64,000 nucleotides of DNA, taken from positions 124,001-188,000 of the forward strand of contig NZ_JAFBCV010000006.1 in assembly GCF_016907895.1 (NCBI RefSeq). The letters are read 5' to 3'. The notes under the pieces were generated by a model. It had not been told where the DNA came from and ran no database searches. It was given only the letters and a program-made list of their open reading frames with translations. Shown here one piece after another: positions 41,060 to 49,244 of this stretch (its first letter is position 1; every line of letters starts with the position of its first letter). The translations under genes and the position numbers were made by a program. The stretch is from Shouchella xiaoxiensis. Lineage in GTDB: Bacteria > Bacillota > Bacilli > Bacillales > Bacillaceae_D.

Positions 41060-41285
41060 CCTGTCTTTACTGATCTGATTATTATGCAGGTATTCCACCA
41101 TCAACGCGGTATGGAGAGCCTGTTTGTTTTTGGGTTATTCGTGTAACTGTTGATTGGACTCATTTATATACTGCTCGAGGCTAGCTGCCCATCCCTCTAG
41201 CGACGTCAGGGAAGCCAGCCGCAGAAACAAGCAATAATAATTCTTCACGTGTACATTGAAGCAAAGGTCTCATGGTAACAACTCT
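41060..41285 (-). pseudogene. Decayed gene remnants (SDR-like end and a small helical frame)
   Basis: On the minus strand a frame ends TGSPYRVDGGIPA then stop (about 41080-41118), like the C-terminus of a short-chain dehydrogenase. Upstream a frame opens MRPLLQCTREELLLLVSAAG, breaks at a one-base shift near 41190-41203, and continues EGWAASLEQYINESNQQLHE. No intact gene is present. The SDR link is suggestive only. Confidence 0.3.
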
Positions 41286-41364
41286 CCTTGTATTGGGTCG
41301 GATATGGATAAAGACTTTATTTTTAGTTTGCTGTGCACTGAAAAATAAGGTTAATCTCTGACTT

Positions 41365-41688
41365 TCAATTCGATGTGGGAAAAATGTTATCGTAATGCTT
41401 CTTTACAGATACATCAATGATCAAATTTTGATCTAATTGAGTTTCGACTTCAAGCACTTCACTCTGAAACCCAAATTGAAGGTTCCCCACGCTTGAATCA
41501 AAGTTTAAATAGACAGTATGTTTTCCAGGACCAATGGGAATACTCACTTGTTTGCCCCTCGAAATATCTCCAAAATAATCTTCGTCAATATAAATGTCAA
41601 AACGGCGTTGCCAGCACAATAATTGGTTTTTTCGTACTAATGTCAGCCGTGATCCGGTTGGAGGATGCTGTTCCATTTGTGTAGCCAT
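41365..41688 (-). CDS. 107-aa beta-rich protein of the paralogue array
   Basis: The family is not recognised with certainty; the beta pattern FDIYIDEDYFGDISRGKQVS and PIGPGKHTVYLNFDS is like PEGA/DUF2846-type domains. AGGAGGACTCA precedes the ATG. It follows the array of membrane proteins on the same strand. A truncated copy of its 5' end (first 20 codons nearly identical) occurs at 42977-43081. It is likely part of the same unit as the membrane proteins. Function unknown. Confidence 0.65.
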   Translation of the reverse strand: MATQMEQHPPTGSRLTLVRKNQLLCWQRRFDIYIDEDYFGDISRGKQVSIPIGPGKHTVYLNFDSSVGNLQFGFQSEVLEVETQLDQNLIIDVSVKKHYDNIFPTSN

Positions 41689-41776
41689 TGAGTCCTCCTT
41701 AGTAATTTTTTTTGTTATTTTAATCGAATTAGTTAGAAAATGAGATAAAGTACAGAGAGTTTTCTAATCGATCAAC

Positions 41777-42202
41777 TCACCGTTGAAGCAAATCAAAAAC
41801 AAAGTCTACTAAGGTAGCTGCTAGCACAGCAACAAAAAAGCCAATAACGATAAAAAAGATAATATAGAAAATAAAAAGTAAGTTTACAGTCCATGATTTG
41901 AAATTGGCACGTAACCAATAATAAAGAAAATAGGAAAGTCCTCCTCCGGTGGTGTGGTAAAAACCATTCCATATTTTCTTGAAAACAGTATCAGGGTTTT
42001 TAATAACTAAGCTTTCGTAAATCCGCCTATAAACAGCACTGTAAAATAAGAGCCCCATACCAGCAGAGATATTTAGTCCATACATACAGCCGATGCAAAA
42101 GTTTATAAAAAGTTCAATGAAATAAATAACCATGTATGAATCACATCCGAAATCGTTGGTAGCATTAGATATCTCTAAAAATATAAATGAAGCTAAATCC
42201 AT
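41777..42202 (-). CDS. Array membrane protein M1
   Basis: The 141-aa protein has four hydrophobic segments and the array motif YGLNISAGMGLLFYSAVYRR, then IYESLVIKNPD, and FYHTTGGGLSYFLYYWL. Close relatives are M2-M5 in this locus. The family is not one I can name. Conserved glycines (GGG) beside FYH are the diagnostic stretch. It is most like M5. The start is not certain; the N-terminal 40 residues vary. Confidence 0.6.
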   Translation of the reverse strand: MDLASFIFLEISNATNDFGCDSYMVIYFIELFINFCIGCMYGLNISAGMGLLFYSAVYRRIYESLVIKNPDTVFKKIWNGFYHTTGGGLSYFLYYWLRANFKSWTVNLLFIFYIIFFIVIGFFVAVLAATLVDFVFDLLQR

Positions 42203-42232
42203 TTAGAAACCTAAACACTTACAAATAAATTC

Positions 42233-42571
42233 TTATGAAAAAAACCATTCAATAAAAGCTAAACCCACTGTAGCAAGAGGAATTCCAATACAGATAAAAA
42301 CGATTAAGTACAGCAGAAATACAAGCTTTACAATCCATAGTTTGTATTTTTTTATTAGCCAGAAGTAAAGAAAGTAAGAAAGTCCCCCGCCAAATACATG
42401 ATAAAAAAGATTCCATATTCTCTTTATTGTCGAATTGGGGTCCTTTATAAGAAAACTTTCATAAATAAGTTTATAAAGAGGACTCCAAATTAATAAACCT
42501 ATGCCAGCCGAGATAGTAAGGCCGACAGATATAAAAAGAAACGCAGATAAGAAAATTTGGACTAAAACCAT
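42233..42571 (-). CDS. Array membrane protein M2
   Basis: The 112-aa protein shares SAGIGLLIWSPLYKLIYESF and FYHVFGGGLSYFLYFWL with the other array members. It has a hydrophobic N-terminal helix (QIFLSAFLFISVGLTI), two or three further segments and a short end. Adjacent genes are 30 bases away on each side, so the array is likely one transcript. Function unknown. Confidence 0.6.
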   Translation of the reverse strand: MVLVQIFLSAFLFISVGLTISAGIGLLIWSPLYKLIYESFLIKDPNSTIKRIWNLFYHVFGGGLSYFLYFWLIKKYKLWIVKLVFLLYLIVFICIGIPLATVGLAFIEWFFS

Positions 42572-42602
42572 GGTGAGTTACCTCAATTTCTGCATCAATT
42601 GT

Positions 42603-42884
42603 TTAAGAGAAAATCGCTTCAATAATTGAGACAATAAACATTAGAAATAAAAATCCTACAGAAAGATATAAAATCAAATACAGAAGATAGACTAAATTTG
42701 ATGTGAAAGAAGCGTAACGTTTATGTAACCAATAATATAAATGATAGGAGAGACCTCCACCTATAATATGGTAAAAAGTGTTCCATGCATTTTTCATCTT
42801 ATTATCTGTTTTTTCTATAAGAAAACTATCATAAATTTGTCTGTAAACTTTACTCCAAATTAAGAGCCCCACTCCAGCAGACAC
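42603..42884 (-). CDS. Array membrane protein M3, N-terminus broken or phase variable
   Basis: The protein from 42884 has 93 aa: SAGVGLLIWSKVYRQIYDSF and FYHIIGGGLSYHLYYWL. The first helix is missing from this frame. Upstream an ATG at about 42929 would give MIHYIY and, with one T removed from a run of seven T (42905-42911), read on as FLITSYALN straight into the gene. The run therefore blocks or switches the frame. The GTG start at 42884 may be an artefact of the shift. Confidence 0.45.
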   Translation of the reverse strand: MSAGVGLLIWSKVYRQIYDSFLIEKTDNKMKNAWNTFYHIIGGGLSYHLYYWLHKRYASFTSNLVYLLYLILYLSVGFLFLMFIVSIIEAIFS

Positions 42885-42976
42885 ATTTAATGCGTAGGAT
42901 GTTATTAAAAAAATATATATAATGAATCATACTGTTTCTACAAATAACTGGACCACTTCCTTTTGAAATATATTCT

Positions 42977-43081
42977 TTATAAAAGGGCGTTTTTTAGGGG
43001 GATATTCTTGTGATATTGGTTTTTAAGTACGAATGTCAGCCGTGATCCAGTTGGAGGGTGCTGTTCCATTTGTGTAGCCAT
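42977..43081 (-). pseudogene. Truncated copy of the 107-aa array gene
   Basis: MATQMEQHPPTGSRLT is identical to the start of the gene at 41365-41688, with the same AGGACTCA leader. After KNQ the frame diverges and stops after 34 codons. It sits between M3 and M4, marking the edge of a duplicated unit. Confidence 0.75.
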
Positions 43082-43129
43082 TGAGTCCTCCTCAGTAATT
43101 TTTTTGTTTTGCTGTTCATTTTAAACGAG

Positions 43130-43459
43130 TTAGTTAGTTAAAAACGAGACAAGGTTTAAAGCAATTGTAAGACCTAAAATTGAAAAAGGAATAGAGGCAA
43201 TGAGGTAAAGAGAAAAAATCAGTTTAGTTTTAGGGATAGAATGACGATCTTTTAGCCAAAAATAAAAGAAATAAGATATACCTCCGCCCGTTAAATGATA
43301 AAAGAAATTCCAACTTTTTTTTAGGGGAGTATTAGCATCCACAAACATCAAACTCTCATAAGTGAATTTAAAGATTTTTTCCCAGATCAATAAACCAAAA
43401 CCAGTTGTAAATATCATCCCAAAAGAAATAGCAAGAACAAATGTGAAAATGATTTCCAT
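43130..43459 (-). CDS. Array membrane protein M4
   Basis: The 109-aa protein is the most diverged array member: TTGFGLLIWEKIFKFTYESL and FYHLTGGGISYFFYFWL. It has four hydrophobic segments and ends in a short tail. The 3' flank resembles that between M1 and the 107-aa gene, which supports duplication of a two-gene unit. Function unknown. Confidence 0.58.
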   Translation of the reverse strand: MEIIFTFVLAISFGMIFTTGFGLLIWEKIFKFTYESLMFVDANTPLKKSWNFFYHLTGGGISYFFYFWLKDRHSIPKTKLIFSLYLIASIPFSILGLTIALNLVSFLTN

Positions 43460-43625
43460 GATACTAATGATAACTCACGTCCTTCTTAGATAAAGCGGAA
43501 GCTTCTTTCCATTAAAGTTTTCAAGGTGGGCAAGAATTCATAAAAAGCTCAAGAAATTATATGGCAAGCACCACAACTAAGTCAGTATTGTTTAATAGAG
43601 AAAACCTAAAGAGCACTTATCACGT

Positions 43626-44066
43626 CTAATTAAAAATCCAATTAATTGATGTTGCTAAAATGGTAGTGATAATAAGACCGGACACCATAAAAATAACAAT
43701 ATATAGAATGAATAAAAGATTTACAGTCAATGAATTGTACTGCTTTCGTAGCCAATAATAGAGAAAATAGGAGAGTCCCCCTCCAGTGGTGTGGTAAAAA
43801 CCATTCCATATTTTCTTCATAATATTATTCGGGTATTCAATCACAAAACTTTCATATATTCGCCTGTAAACGCTATTAAAAAGTAAAAGCCCCATTCCAG
43901 CAGAAATATTCAAACCGTACATACAGAGAATACTAAAGTATAAAAAATACTCAAGTAATAGCATGTTTATCGACACGTCCAATACAATGATAATGTTATA
44001 AAAACCAAATAATATTGCTGTTGAAGAATAGCTAATTAAATCAACCACTCTTTCTCTACAATACAA
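43626..44066 (-). CDS. Array membrane protein M5
   Basis: The frame of up to 146 aa ends with the array pattern YGLNISAGMGLLLFNSVYRR, IYESFVIEYPN and FYHTTGGGLSYFLYYWL, very close to M1. The true start is uncertain: TTG 44066 has no ribosome binding site, and the internal ATG at 43963 (MLLLEYFLYFSILCM) lines up better with the other members. It is the first complete gene of the array on the minus strand. Confidence 0.58.
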   Translation of the reverse strand: MYCRERVVDLISYSSTAILFGFYNIIIVLDVSINMLLLEYFLYFSILCMYGLNISAGMGLLLFNSVYRRIYESFVIEYPNNIMKKIWNGFYHTTGGGLSYFLYYWLRKQYNSLTVNLLFILYIVIFMVSGLIITTILATSINWIFN

Positions 44067-44263
44067 TAATGTTCAAGTGAAGCCAATTTAAATTATGTGT
44101 TCTCCAGCACAAGAAAGAAGTAATTTTTTCAGTTACTGAAATAATATCTTTATCAATAACTTTCCCAACAGTCTTAGTCGTTTTTACTGCTGAGTCAATA
44201 CTATCTTCTACTGATTTTACAAAGTGTTTTACGAACGCTGGATTAATTGTAGAAGGAGGGTTG
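44056..44263 (-). pseudogene. Fragment of a larger helical protein gene upstream of the array
   Basis: A minus-strand frame without start reads INPAFVKHFVKSVEDSIDSA and continues KTTKTVGKVIDKDIISVTEK to a stop at 44056. It is open from a stop codon near 44264. The alanine/lysine/valine coil looks like the linker region of large secreted or phage proteins. The rest of the gene is absent. It lies directly before M5. The remainder of 44067-44462 has a plus-strand hairpin only. Confidence 0.35.
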
Positions 44264-44303
44264 TCTTATATCAGCACGAACTGAAAATAATTCCTCAAAT
44301 ATT

Positions 44304-44331
44304 CAGCTCTTCGATGAGGGCTGTTTTTTTG
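44304..44331 (+). terminator. Plus-strand terminator-like hairpin
   Basis: CAGC(TC) and (GA)GGGCTG pair around a small loop, followed by TTTTTTT. No plus-strand gene is seen upstream. Confidence 0.5.
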
Positions 44332-44404
44332 TAAAACAATCAACTCTTATTAACTAAATCCTATCCCATTGTCTACCCTTCCAAAATATGATACATTCAA
44401 GTTA

Positions 44405-44416
44405 AAGTTCCGTTAT
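44405..44416. promoter_or_regulatory. Shared operator AAGTTCCGTTAT (site 1)
   Basis: AAGTTCCGTTAT lies 47 bases before the CoA-transferase ATG, after a -10-like TATGAT (44387-44392). The same motif, inverted, occurs twice before the TctC operon. It is probably the binding site of the IclR-type regulator between them. Confidence 0.6.
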
Positions 44417-44462
44417 GTGGTTTTTATTAATATATAGTGGGACAAATGAGGAGGGAAACGAC

Positions 44463-45665
44463 ATGAACACAAGTAATGGCCCGTTAACCGGAATCCGAAT
44501 TATTGATGCTTCGACAGTTCTTGCCGCGCCTTTTGCGGCAAGTTTATTAGGTGACATGGGGGCGGAAGTAATAAAAGTCGAGCTCCCGCATACTGGTGAT
44601 CCACTTCGTGGGCTGGGACCTTATAAAGAGGAGGAGCCGCTTCGTTGGCCGGGCATGTCGCGGAACAAACAATCAATAACGCTTGATATTCGTCAGCCAG
44701 AAGGTCAGAGCGTGTTTAAAGAGTTGATTAAAGATGCGGATATCTTAATTGAAAATTTTCGTCCTAAAACGTTAGAGCGGTGGGGACTTGGCTATGAGGA
44801 TCTAAAGCAAGTCAATCCTAGACTAGTCATGGCTAGGCAATCAGGCTACGGGCAAACGGGACCTTACGCTGAAAAAGCGGGTTTTGGGACACCGGCTACT
44901 GCCTTTTCAGGCTACACGTATTTGCAAGGGTTCTCTGATCGACATCCAGTTAGTCCGGCTTTTTCGTTGATGGATTATATCTCTGGAGTGTTTTTAGCGC
45001 TTGGAACTGTAAGCGCTCTCTATAATCGGGATGCTCTAGGTACGGATAAAGGGCAGGTCGTAGAGTTAGGATTGTATGAAGCAATGTTTCGGATGATGGA
45101 CTTTTTAGTTGCGGAGTATGACCAGCTGGGCAAAGTGCGGGAGCGTGCGCCGATGTTACATGGCCATTCAAGTCCGGCCGGGACGTATAGTACAAGAGAT
45201 GATCATTGGGTCGTTCTCGTATGTAGTACGCAAAGAACATGGGAGCGCTTGGCGGAAGCGATGGGGCGAGAAGAACTCATTACCGATCCCAGCTATTTAA
45301 CCAATGCGGAGCGCATGGACAATGATGAGGATTTGCAGCAAATCGTTCGTGCATTTATCAAGTCTCACGAGAGGGATGCTTTACAGCAGAAGCTCGATCA
45401 CTATGGTGTGCCTATCTCTCCAATCATGAGTATAAAAGATATCTTTGAAAACGAGCAGTATCAAGCCCGTGAGAACATTCTTGAGGTTGAACATCCTCGT
45501 TTAGGAAAAGTAAAAGTTCCTGGGGTCGTGCCGAAGTTTTCGGAAACACCAGGCCGTATTCGCCATCGTGCACCTGATTTAGGGGAACATACGACAAGCA
45601 TTTTGGCAAACCTCGGTTATTCAGAAGAACAGATTACCAGCCTTAAAGAAAATGGGGTGGTGTAG
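44463..45665 (+). CDS. Family III CoA-transferase (CaiB/BaiF)
   Basis: Family III CoA-transferases move CoA between carboxylic acids through an aspartyl-anhydride intermediate. The 400-aa protein has the typical start GPLTGIRIIDASTVLAAPFA, the GMSRNKQSITLDIR motif and the catalytic aspartate D171 in FSLMDYISG. ATG 44463 follows GAGGAGGGAAACGAC. It is followed after one base by a lyase gene, so the two probably activate and cleave one hydroxy acid. Donor and substrate are not readable from the sequence. Confidence 0.88.
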   Translation: MNTSNGPLTGIRIIDASTVLAAPFAASLLGDMGAEVIKVELPHTGDPLRGLGPYKEEEPLRWPGMSRNKQSITLDIRQPEGQSVFKELIKDADILIENFRPKTLERWGLGYEDLKQVNPRLVMARQSGYGQTGPYAEKAGFGTPATAFSGYTYLQGFSDRHPVSPAFSLMDYISGVFLALGTVSALYNRDALGTDKGQVVELGLYEAMFRMMDFLVAEYDQLGKVRERAPMLHGHSSPAGTYSTRDDHWVVLVCSTQRTWERLAEAMGREELITDPSYLTNAERMDNDEDLQQIVRAFIKSHERDALQQKLDHYGVPISPIMSIKDIFENEQYQARENILEVEHPRLGKVKVPGVVPKFSETPGRIRHRAPDLGEHTTSILANLGYSEEQITSLKENGVV

Positions 45666-45666
45666 C

Positions 45667-46608
45667 ATGGAGACACGGTTTCCAAAAAAAGTGACGGTCT
45701 GGGAAGTATTACCTCGCGATGGGTTCCAAATGGAGCAATGGGTTGAAACTGAGGAAAAAATAAAGCTAATCAAGGCACTCGCTGCTTCGGGGATTCGCCA
45801 GATTGAAGCAACGTCGTTTGTCCACCCGCGAGCAATTCCACAGTTAAAGGATGCAGAGGCAGTAATAAAAGGAGTAAAGGAATTAACGGATGTATCGTTT
45901 CGTGCGCTTGTTCCGAATTTAAAAGGAGCGGAGCGGGCAATAGGTACTGGTGTCAAAAAGATCAAATTGCTTTTGTCTGCGACGGATTCTCATTCGCTGG
46001 CGAACTCGAACTGTACGCGGCAAGAAGCTATTGAAAAATTGCTCCCTGTTGTCGAGCGCGCGAATCAAGAAGATGTCTATGTCGGAGGTGCTTTAACCGT
46101 GACGTTTGGCTGTCCGTACGAGGGAGCGGTAGGCGAGGAAGAAATCATCAAGCTTGTGCGTCGCTATCAGGAGATGGGCATACGTGATGTGTCTTTAGCA
46201 GATACGGCTGGAATGGGAAACCCGAGGCAGGTGTCATCGCTCTTACAGACGTTAAATCAGGAATTTGCGGCAATGTCTTTTTCGCTGCATCTGCATAATA
46301 CAAGAGGGATGGCTTTTGCCAATGCTGTTGCAGGATTGGAGAACGGTGTTACTTCTTTTGATAGTGCAACAGCTGGGCTGGGTGGATGCCCTTATTTTCC
46401 AAGTGCTGCAGGTAATATTGCAACGGAAGATTTAGTGCATGGGCTTCATTTAATGGGCATTGAAACAGGAATTAATCTTGATCAGCTAATGATCGCGGCT
46501 AAAGAAGTGACGAAGGTTGTTGGACATGAAGGAAGCAGCTTTCTATTAAAAGCGGGTCAGAATAAAGATCTCGCTAAAAAACCAACAGGCCAGAAAAAAC
46601 TAGGGTAA
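45667..46608 (+). CDS. HMG-CoA lyase-like enzyme (DRE-TIM family)
   Basis: These metal-dependent lyases cleave a 3-hydroxyacyl-CoA into acetyl-CoA (or another acyl-CoA) and a keto acid. The 313-aa protein has the catalytic arginine-aspartate pair in LPRDGFQME, the metal histidines in LHLHNTRGMA and the cysteine of GLGGCPYFPSAAGN, as in HMG-CoA lyase. The start is ATG 45667 with GGGGTGGTG before it, one base after the transferase stop. In similar clusters the substrate may be HMG-CoA or a citramalyl-type CoA; not decided here. Confidence 0.85.
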   Translation: METRFPKKVTVWEVLPRDGFQMEQWVETEEKIKLIKALAASGIRQIEATSFVHPRAIPQLKDAEAVIKGVKELTDVSFRALVPNLKGAERAIGTGVKKIKLLLSATDSHSLANSNCTRQEAIEKLLPVVERANQEDVYVGGALTVTFGCPYEGAVGEEEIIKLVRRYQEMGIRDVSLADTAGMGNPRQVSSLLQTLNQEFAAMSFSLHLHNTRGMAFANAVAGLENGVTSFDSATAGLGGCPYFPSAAGNIATEDLVHGLHLMGIETGINLDQLMIAAKEVTKVVGHEGSSFLLKAGQNKDLAKKPTGQKKLG

Positions 46609-46616
46609 GAAAAAGG

Positions 46617-46651
46617 CTTTTGCTAATGCGTGCGTTAGCAAAAGTTTTTTC
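46617..46651 (+). terminator. Terminator of the CoA-transferase/lyase operon
   Basis: CTTTTGCTAA pairs with TTAGCAAAAG around 8 bases, followed by TTTTTT. Confidence 0.85.
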
Positions 46652-46732
46652 CGTTGTGCTAAAACGTTTGGAAACCTTGATTCATTTCATGTAATGTAAA
46701 GAGAGGAAGATCATGTGATAGGAGTGTGTAAA

Positions 46733-47476
46733 GTGGAAGGATCTGCTAAAGGGCTTCAAACGGTGCAGCGGGCTGTTCGTTTGCTCCAATGTTTTACAGT
46801 TAATGAACCTGAAATCTCTCTGACTAAGCTTACGCAAAAACTTAATTTACCCAAATCAACAACAGCACGACTCATTGATACGTTAATTGATGTTGGCATG
46901 CTAGAACGAAATGAAACCAATTTTAATTACAAACTTGGGCATAGTGTGTATGTGTTAGGGCGCGTCGCAGAAATATCCAATGATGTGGTCCAACTAGCAA
47001 CTCCCCTGATGAAACAATTGCGTGATGAAACAAATGAGTCCATCGCTCTGTTTAAAATTGATGGAAACAAGCGAGTATGCGTTCAGCGCTTTGTTAGTTT
47101 AGAAGTCGTTACTCATAATGTAAGCATCGGTTCGAAACTAGAATTAGTAGTTGGGGCTACTGGAAAGTCTTTGCTTGCGTTTCAATCAAGTGAGTTTATT
47201 AAGGAATTGGTCGAGACAGTGCAAGACCAAGATCGGTTAATGCAGCAACTAGAAGAAATACGGTCAACGAATCAAGCATTAAGCATTGATGAGCGTGGTG
47301 CCGGTGTCAATGCGATTTCTTCAGCCATTTTCTCAATCTCAGGTAATGTGAAGTATTCACTGAGCATTACGGGTCCAAGTATGCGATTTACTGAAGAGAA
47401 AATGAAACAGTGGCAAGATCGCTTGCTTAAAGATGCGAACAAGCTATCTCAGGAATTAGGCTTCAAAGGAAGGTAA
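46733..47476 (+). CDS. IclR-family transcriptional regulator
   Basis: This is the predicted regulator of the flanking organic-acid genes. The 247-aa protein has an N-terminal winged helix (residues about 8-70, LTKLTQKLNLPKSTTARLID) and the IclR ligand domain (GATGKSLLAF, then ISSAIFSISGNVKYSLSITG). A GTG at 46733 after TAGGAG is preferred; GTG 46715 is an alternative. It lies between the CoA-transferase operon and the transporter operon, both of which carry the AAGTTCCGTTAT motif. Ligand is probably a pathway acid. Confidence 0.86.
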   Translation: MEGSAKGLQTVQRAVRLLQCFTVNEPEISLTKLTQKLNLPKSTTARLIDTLIDVGMLERNETNFNYKLGHSVYVLGRVAEISNDVVQLATPLMKQLRDETNESIALFKIDGNKRVCVQRFVSLEVVTHNVSIGSKLELVVGATGKSLLAFQSSEFIKELVETVQDQDRLMQQLEEIRSTNQALSIDERGAGVNAISSAIFSISGNVKYSLSITGPSMRFTEEKMKQWQDRLLKDANKLSQELGFKGR

Positions 47477-47496
47477 TGTGAACCAAATTAGAACGG

Positions 47497-47531
47497 AACC
47501 TGTCATTGTTTTTTTGTGGCAGGTTTTTTGT
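47497..47531 (+). terminator. Terminator of the IclR-type gene
   Basis: AACCTG and CAGGTT (with CA/TG inside) pair around a T-rich loop, followed by TTTTG. Confidence 0.55.
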
Positions 47532-47620
47532 TTTTAAGCTTTAGCTTAGCAGGCTATTTTCTGATTGATTTCGCGCGAAAGTAAAATTCATTTTAGAAAA
47601 AATATGAAAAAACACTTGAA

Positions 47621-47661
47621 AAGTTCCGTATAATGGTTTAAAAATACATATAACGGAACTT
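47621..47661. promoter_or_regulatory. Shared operator, inverted pair before the TctC operon
   Basis: AAGTTCCGTATA (47621-47632) and ATAACGGAACTT (47650-47661) form an inverted pair, overlapping a TATAAT (47629-47634). The half site matches site 1 at 44405. A weak cre-like CGAAAGCGTTTGCA lies at 47687-47700. Confidence 0.6.
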
Positions 47662-47759
47662 ATCACTTCCTTATCGATTTATAAAACGAAAGCGTTTGCA
47701 ATTAAGCTTGATTAAAAATGAAAGCGATTTAATTAGAATAGGAGAGGGAGGGACATGAA

Positions 47760-48767
47760 ATGAAACAACGGTTGAAGAGACTTATTCCAATTGCAGTGCT
47801 TGCTTTGCTAATCGCTGGTTGCAGTAGTGATGAAGTCAATGAGGATGGAGCGAGTGAGTGGAAGCCTGAAAAACCAGTTGAGATGGTCGCGCCAGCACGT
47901 GCCGGAGGTGGTTGGGACACGTTTGCTCGGGTTGTATCGAATGCGATTATGGAACAGGAGTTAATGGAGCAGAATATCGGCGTTATCAATAAGCCTGGTG
48001 GAACAGGAGCTGTTGGCTGGGCCTACATTCAAAATGTAAATGACCCTCACCATATTTTTTCGACGTCAACAACAATGGTATTTTCTATGCTCGCTGGCAA
48101 TTCAGATTACAACTGGGATGATATGACACCGATTGCTAACTTGGCTGCAGATTACGGCATTATTGCAGTACGTGCTGATGCTCCTTGGGACAGCTTAAAT
48201 GAACTTCTGGAAGACTATAAAGAAAATCCTGATTCGATTACGGTTGTTGGCGGCAATACACCAGGTGGTTTTGATCACGTGCAATTTATCTCACTTGCTA
48301 TGGAAGCAGGCATTCCGATGGAGGATATTAGCTACGTAACGGATCAGTCGAGTGGCGGGTTGCCTGTCCTGTTAAATGGCACCGTTGATGTGCTCACATC
48401 AAAGCTTGGAAGTGGTGCTGTGGAACAACATCGGGCAGGAAACATAAAAATCTTGGCTGTATTATCTGAAGAGCGTCTTGATTCGGAACAATTGGCAGAG
48501 TTCCCAACAGCGGTTGAACAAGGGTACGACACCGTGTTCGTCAATTGGCGCGGCGTCTATGGTCCAGGTGGAATGACGGATGCACAAGTTGCTTATTACG
48601 AAGGCATCATGCGTGACATTAGCGAGTCTGAACAATTTGAGGCAATCCGTAAACAGTTTGGCTGGGATGAATTGTTTATGGGGAGTGAGGAGTATACAGA
48701 GTTTATCAGACAAGAAGTGGAAACAAACAGCGTGATCATGGAAGAACTAGGGCTACTAGCTAAATAA
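47760..48767 (+). CDS. Tripartite tricarboxylate transporter substrate-binding lipoprotein (TctC/Bug family)
   Basis: This lipoprotein binds the solute for the TctAB permease. The 335-aa precursor has a lipobox LIAGC with C21. The mature protein shows WKPEKPVEMVAPARAGGGWD at the start of domain 1 and GGTGAVGWAY, both typical of Bug proteins. GGAGAGGGAGGGAC precedes the ATG. It heads the uptake operon. Ligand is unknown, probably a di- or tricarboxylate or hydroxy acid. Confidence 0.9.
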   Translation: MKQRLKRLIPIAVLALLIAGCSSDEVNEDGASEWKPEKPVEMVAPARAGGGWDTFARVVSNAIMEQELMEQNIGVINKPGGTGAVGWAYIQNVNDPHHIFSTSTTMVFSMLAGNSDYNWDDMTPIANLAADYGIIAVRADAPWDSLNELLEDYKENPDSITVVGGNTPGGFDHVQFISLAMEAGIPMEDISYVTDQSSGGLPVLLNGTVDVLTSKLGSGAVEQHRAGNIKILAVLSEERLDSEQLAEFPTAVEQGYDTVFVNWRGVYGPGGMTDAQVAYYEGIMRDISESEQFEAIRKQFGWDELFMGSEEYTEFIRQEVETNSVIMEELGLLAK

Positions 48768-48782
48768 GGAGGGCTGAGGACA

Positions 48783-49223
48783 ATGACAATGAACCAAAAA
48801 ATTAGCATCCCATTGTTTGCGCTGGCGATTGCGTATGTCTTAGCAAGTTGGCTGTTACCAAAATATGAATACATTTTAATTGATGCGGATATCTTTCCAC
48901 TCATACTAGGAGGATTACTGGCGTTATTTTCAATCATCCTATTCTTTTCAAAAGACGAAGAAGGGGCAAAGATTTATATCGCAAAAAGTGATCTGAAAGT
49001 AATTGTTCCTGTAGTTTTGCTCCTCTTCATTTATATCTTGTTGCTAGAACCAGTTGGTTTTGTTCTGACAACGATGTGCTTTATCTTCATTTGTTCATTG
49101 ATCTTAGGATATAGAAAACATCTTACAAATGGCATTGTAGCCATTCTCTTTCCCTTAGCTTTTTATCTTTTGTTTACTCGTTATCTAATGATTGCGCTAC
49201 CAAGTGGAATTTTACCCATTTAA
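48783..49223 (+). CDS. Tripartite tricarboxylate transporter small membrane subunit (TctB family)
   Basis: The 146-aa protein has four hydrophobic helices, typical of TctB, and the pattern YEYILIDADIFPLILGGLLA in the first half. AGGAGGGCTGAGGACA precedes the ATG. It lies between TctC and TctA genes, giving the usual order. Sequence conservation of this subunit is low, so the call rests largely on position. Confidence 0.82.
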   Translation: MTMNQKISIPLFALAIAYVLASWLLPKYEYILIDADIFPLILGGLLALFSIILFFSKDEEGAKIYIAKSDLKVIVPVVLLLFIYILLLEPVGFVLTTMCFIFICSLILGYRKHLTNGIVAILFPLAFYLLFTRYLMIALPSGILPI

Positions 49224-49244
49224 TAATGGAAAAGGAGGTGTCTT

